Of a stretch of 64,000 nucleotides of DNA, positions 60,475 through 64,000 are shown in pieces (positions within the stretch are counted from its first letter, which is position 1; each line of letters begins with the position of its first letter). Position numbers and translations under genes: made by a program. Source of the stretch: Shinisaurus crocodilurus (taxonomy: Eukaryota > Chordata > Lepidosauria > Squamata > Shinisauridae). The stretch covers positions 280,501,772 to 280,565,771 of the forward strand of contig CM037879.1 of the NCBI GenBank assembly GCA_021292165.1, given 5' to 3'. The notes under the pieces are model-generated. The model was not told the origin of the DNA, did no database searches, and saw only the letters and a program-made list of their open reading frames with translations.

Positions 60475-61959
60475 CTTTTAGTCATTCTGTTATTCACACT
60501 AAGCAAACCAACTACTGGGACCTTAACCTGCCATCTCTTTGTGAAGATGATTGGATTTCCTTGTGACGCGATGAGGGAGCAGCCGCCATGTTCGGAGCTG
60601 TGGATAATTTTAAAGGACGTCACTTTAAGGGAGGATGGATGGACACAGTTCCACCCATCCGACGGCATTCTCTTATTCCTACCACAGAGCTAAGAGTATG
60701 CCGTCTGACAATACCAAGCATCTTGGGCAATCCTGCCCTCAGAGATGTGCGCACCTGTGTGTGTTCAGCTTCATTTCTATGTATGTTAACGTTCCCCTTG
60801 ACTTTATTTTCAAGAATATTTACACACACACCCAACTTTATTTTCAATATCAGGTTCTTTTTCCTACCCATCAGTTTCCCCCCCCCCCACCAATTAATAT
60901 AATCGATGACTGGTACAGGGATCAAGTCCCACCCCACCCCCCAGGTGCTGTAACTTCTAGGGGCTTCATTGCAGGTTGTGTGGGCTTACTCAAGGGCCCC
61001 AATCCTGGTAATTGGCAGTGCAGCACCCACTGCTGAGCTCACAGGACAGCTCATATGTAGCGGTATGATGTATTTCAGTGGGAGATCTTAGCCTCAACCC
61101 AGAGAGTGTAGCAGGAAGGTGCTGTCCTGGAGCTTTCCCTCACCCACCCACCCCCTGCCAACTAGGTAATCAGCACAGTCAACTGACAATACTCATCACC
61201 TGTTAGGCAGAGAGCAGGGATGAAGGATCCCAAACAGAGGCTTCAGTACTAAGCATGCTTACCCTAGGAGTAGGGAATATATGGAGAATGTAAAGTCCAT
61301 TCCGTCTACGTTGCTCAGATTGTCAGGCGCCTTTCGTTCCGTCATCCACTCATTGATGGAATCGGATTTTGCGCAAATGTGTCTGTATGCATTTGCACAA
61401 ATTCACACTCCTGAACATGTGCAACCACCGCCACCCCCCAAATACACAAATCCACGAAAAATCTGTATTTCCACATTTTAATGTGCATTTTTGGACAGTG
61501 TTTTTGTATTTTTCGTATTTTTCTATGACTAAATTTGTGTAAAATTACAGGAAATTAAAAACAAAAACAAAAGCGGCCTGCAGGTCCGCAAGTCTGAGGA
61601 ATCTGAGTGCCTCGGGAAAAGCTGGTCCACTGCAGAATCCGCGGGTCGGATTCTTAGAAATTCAAACTTGTTTGAGTCCATTGCAGATTTCTCTGACATC
61701 CCTGCCTAGGAGTATGTCTCACTGGACTGAATGGGTCTTTCTTCTGACTGGACATGTGAATAGGATTTCCCTGCATATCTGGCACCCTTTCCCCCACCAC
61801 CACACCCTTAACCACAACTGACAGCACCAATCACCAGTCTGGCAGTGCATAGAGGGTGCATGAGCATTTACATGCACATCTTTCTTTGCGCTGGCAGTAG
61901 TGGAGTTCAGTGAAGATATAAGTCTGTCTCAGCTCATGGTCAGTGCTTGTTGATCAGGG

Positions 61960-62280
61960 TGAATGTATTTCCGTAGCTCCATTGGTTTTAAAGCGCTTAT
62001 TTCTCCGAACACTTTTTTAATATATATAATTGTAAGTGGAAAAGAGAAAAAAAAATGCAGGAAAGAGACAATCAAATGCTTGGAGCTTAAAACAAAGTAT
62101 GTGTGCAACCTACCATCTCACTTGAAATTTAATAAAAGAAAGAAAGAAAGAAAATAATTATGTAAATATAACATAGAGTTATAGATTTATATTTTGTTCA
62201 TAACACATAGTGTAATATAAGTTGTATATTTTCATGTTTTGGTTTTATGTTATCATTCACACCACAATAATAAAAAAAAG
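61960..62280 (+). other. AT-rich block with two polyA signals (possible far-distal 3' end)
   Basis: Repeat-poor, AT-rich, with AATAAA at 62131-62136 and 62269-62274, and long stretches such as 'gttcataacacatagtgtaat'. It could be the end of a very long SOX5 3' UTR (12.5 kb after the stop) or unrelated intergenic DNA. Confidence 0.2.
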
Positions 62281-62785
62281 GAGTTGATGTACTCTTTAAA
62301 AAAAAAAATGAATACGTGAGTTGCCAGAATCCTGGTTTGAGGGGTGGGGTGGGGGTTGGTTCTTTTTCTTTCTTTTTTTCATTGCCCTTTTTCAGTATTA
62401 TTTGCCCTGCAAGGCACCAATAAAAACAGCAAATGTGTTCTTTACCTAGACTGTGTTTCTGTTCCCTCATTCTTCGTGCCAAAACATGACATCTAGCTAT
62501 CTCAAGAGCAAAACGTCTGACCTCAGGCTTTGGGGAAGATGGGCACATTCCTCCTGTTCCATTTTTTGTTATTGTTCCATGAGAATGTATGAAAATGTCA
62601 TTTTGATTGGTTTTTTTTTTTTTACCCGAACTTGCCGCATTCACACCCCTGAGCCCGAGTGCAGTTTTCGGGCAAAGCTTGCATATTCCTGAACTTCTGA
62701 TCACGTTTGCAAACTGCATGCATTAGGAAAATGTGTACTTTAAAAAGGCACATTTTAATCAAAGAAGTAGACATTTTCAGCATGG

Positions 62786-63735
62786 GCAGCGCAATCCAAT
62801 GTGGCTGCCCATAACCCTCCAAACTTGGAGGATGTTGTGTCCTACTTGATCACGCCAGACAGTGCAGTTCTAAACAGATTCTTTATTGATACAAGCAGTA
62901 ACGAAAAGTCCATCTACCTTACACCAGTGCAAGAAACAAGCCAAAGTCAAGACAGTCCAGGGTTCAGAGGGTAGGAGATCAAGGGGAATCAAGGAGTGTA
63001 GAAGCCTTGCCAGGAACAGAAGCCTTGCACTGAGCAAGGGTCCGCAGCTAGACTATAAACCCTGACCCAGCCTCAATCTCAGTCTGAGTCTGATTCTGGA
63101 TCTTGGCACGGGTACTGGGTCAGGAGATGCCTGCTATGCCTCCTTCTGCTCATGAGCCTTTCAGCCGGGCGTTTCTCCTGGCGTCTTTGGGCCGGCCGCA
63201 ACCCTGAGGGGCCCTCCTCCTCCCCTGAGTCCTCCTGATAGCCCAAGGTCAGCACCTGCAGCTGAGAATCCTTACTCCGCTCTCCCGGCTTTTGTTCCCT
63301 AGCAGAGAGAGAACTGTCTAAGGTCGCCTGGCCTTGGCTGCAATCAGCCCCAGGTACGAGCCCTTCACCCAGCTCCAACTCCTCTTCTGTGTCAGAGCTG
63401 TTACTGAAGCAAGACCCCACAGAGGATTACGGGCATCCAATGGAAGGCGGGAGGAGCACAGAGGCAAGGATTGCCTCCATGCTTCCCTCACCCTCCAAAA
63501 CACTTAAGACGGCTGATTTCGGCCATCTAAGTGTTTTACCCCTGCTCATGAGGAGGAGGGGCTGAGGCACCACCTGAATTCTTCATAGGATGGTGGTGCC
63601 TCGCTCCTCCCTTCCCCACCCCCAGTGCCAGCTCCGAAGATGGTCTTCCATCTTCAGAGCTTCAGCCGGCACGGAAAGAACCGACTTTTCCTATGGCAGC
63701 CAGAGAGCATCTACCCGCCATAGGATTGCACCCTT
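62786..63735. mobile_element. Dispersed DNA repeat ('GGCTGCCCATAACC' family), copy 3, split by an LTR
   Basis: The left part (to 62832) ends 'aaacttggagga' and the right part resumes at 63422 'gaggattacgggcatccaa', running to 'gccataggattgcaccc'. Removing 62833-63421 and one GAGGA restores the colinear sequence of copy 2. Confidence 0.8.
62833..63421 (-). mobile_element. Solo LTR of a retrotransposon, antisense, 589 bp
   Basis: The segment starts TG and ends CA and is flanked by an exact 5-bp duplication GAGGA (62828-62832 and 63422-63426). On the - strand a TTTATAG box near 63057 precedes an AATAAA (reverse of TTTATT at 62882-62887) by about 170 bases, the usual promoter-then-polyA order. 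There is no internal region or second LTR, so it is a solo LTR left by recombination. A 113-codon frame (63420-63079, -) lies in it but lacks an ATG at its start and shows no known domain. Gypsy- or ERV-type origin cannot be told apart from the LTR alone. Confidence 0.88.
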
Positions 63736-64000
63736 AGTCAATAGGAGGAAAGTACGCATTTGGAAGTGCGCTTATAAAACAATGCACACCCAATTCCACA
63801 CTTTTCCTGCGCTGTGTTCTGTTCCTTTTAATTCCGGTTTATTATCAATATGAATTTGTAAAATGAATTGTGGAGTTGGAGCATGCACAGTTTGCTGCAG
63901 CTGTCAGTTCCTTTGGTATATTTGTATCTTTTTTTTTTACTCTTTATGTTACTGATTAAAAAAGAAAACCCTGCAAAAAAAAGGATCATACATGCAATTG

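Larger units (their letters stand above)
50176..64000 (+). other. Distal SOX5 3' UTR and downstream DNA without recognisable genes
   Basis: No second gene is recognisable on either strand. The stretch mixes AT-rich UTR-like sequence (notably 51.2-51.7, 54.7-55.2, 57.4-57.7 and 62.0-62.3 kb) with MITEs, a SINE and an LTR. In mammals the region 3' of SOX5 is a gene desert, which fits. In 51.7-53.6, 55.3-56.2, 57.8-58.5 and 60.5-61.9 kb I see no nameable element. Confidence 0.5.

Noticed and set aside
62198..62719. 173-codon open frame on the - strand
   Set aside because: Low-complexity Lys/Phe-rich translation of AT-rich DNA; no family resemblance.

Overview
The window is vertebrate nuclear DNA, most likely from a squamate reptile. 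It covers the 3' end of SOX5, a SoxD-group HMG-box transcription factor gene, on the + strand. Four coding exons can be placed to the base by reading frame, splice sites and family-specific residues: 27904-28012, 31216-31389, 40599-40815 and 49440-49746 (stop TGA). Joined, they encode the last 268 residues: the end of the linker before the HMG box, the whole HMG box (split by a 9.2 kb intron) and the acidic C-terminal tail. The downstream residues fit SOX5 rather than its paralogue SOX6. The upstream coding exons (coiled coils, glutamine-rich part) were not found and probably lie left of the window.

Layout: 1-27903 is the partial intron before the first visible exon; 28013-31215, 31390-40598 and 40816-49439 are complete introns; 49747 onward is 3' UTR passing into what looks like gene-free DNA. 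A first polyA signal lies at 50152-50157, and AT-rich UTR-like stretches continue as far as about 62.3 kb. No second host protein-coding gene was recognised.

Most of the rest is interspersed repeats, which also suggest the organism: tRNA-derived SINEs with visible A and B boxes, 5S-rRNA-derived SINEs with a CR1-like tail, 3' ends of a CR1/L2-type LINE, true CR1 fragments, a mariner-type MITE, a TTA-target MITE, many foldback MITEs, and hAT DNA transposons. Several can be delimited exactly because target-site duplications (TSDs) are intact: hAT elements at 9160-10327, 16474-17141 and 44220-45142 (the last still encodes a transposase C-terminal fragment), hAT-type foldback MITEs at 42832-42932, 56298-56433 and 58513-58642, and a solo LTR at 62833-63421 nested in an older repeat.

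Between the repeats lie repeat-free blocks that look like conserved non-coding (possibly enhancer) DNA, at about 3.8, 15.8, 25.8, 32.7, 42.5, 45.5 and 47.1 kb. This is inferred from composition and motifs only; no alignment was possible. I found no sign of a new biological system. The most informative signals are the precisely dated nested insertions, a perfect 2 x 140 bp tandem duplication, an almost G-free 430 bp LTR-like segment, and a 12-bp-stem hairpin inside one of the candidate regulatory blocks.
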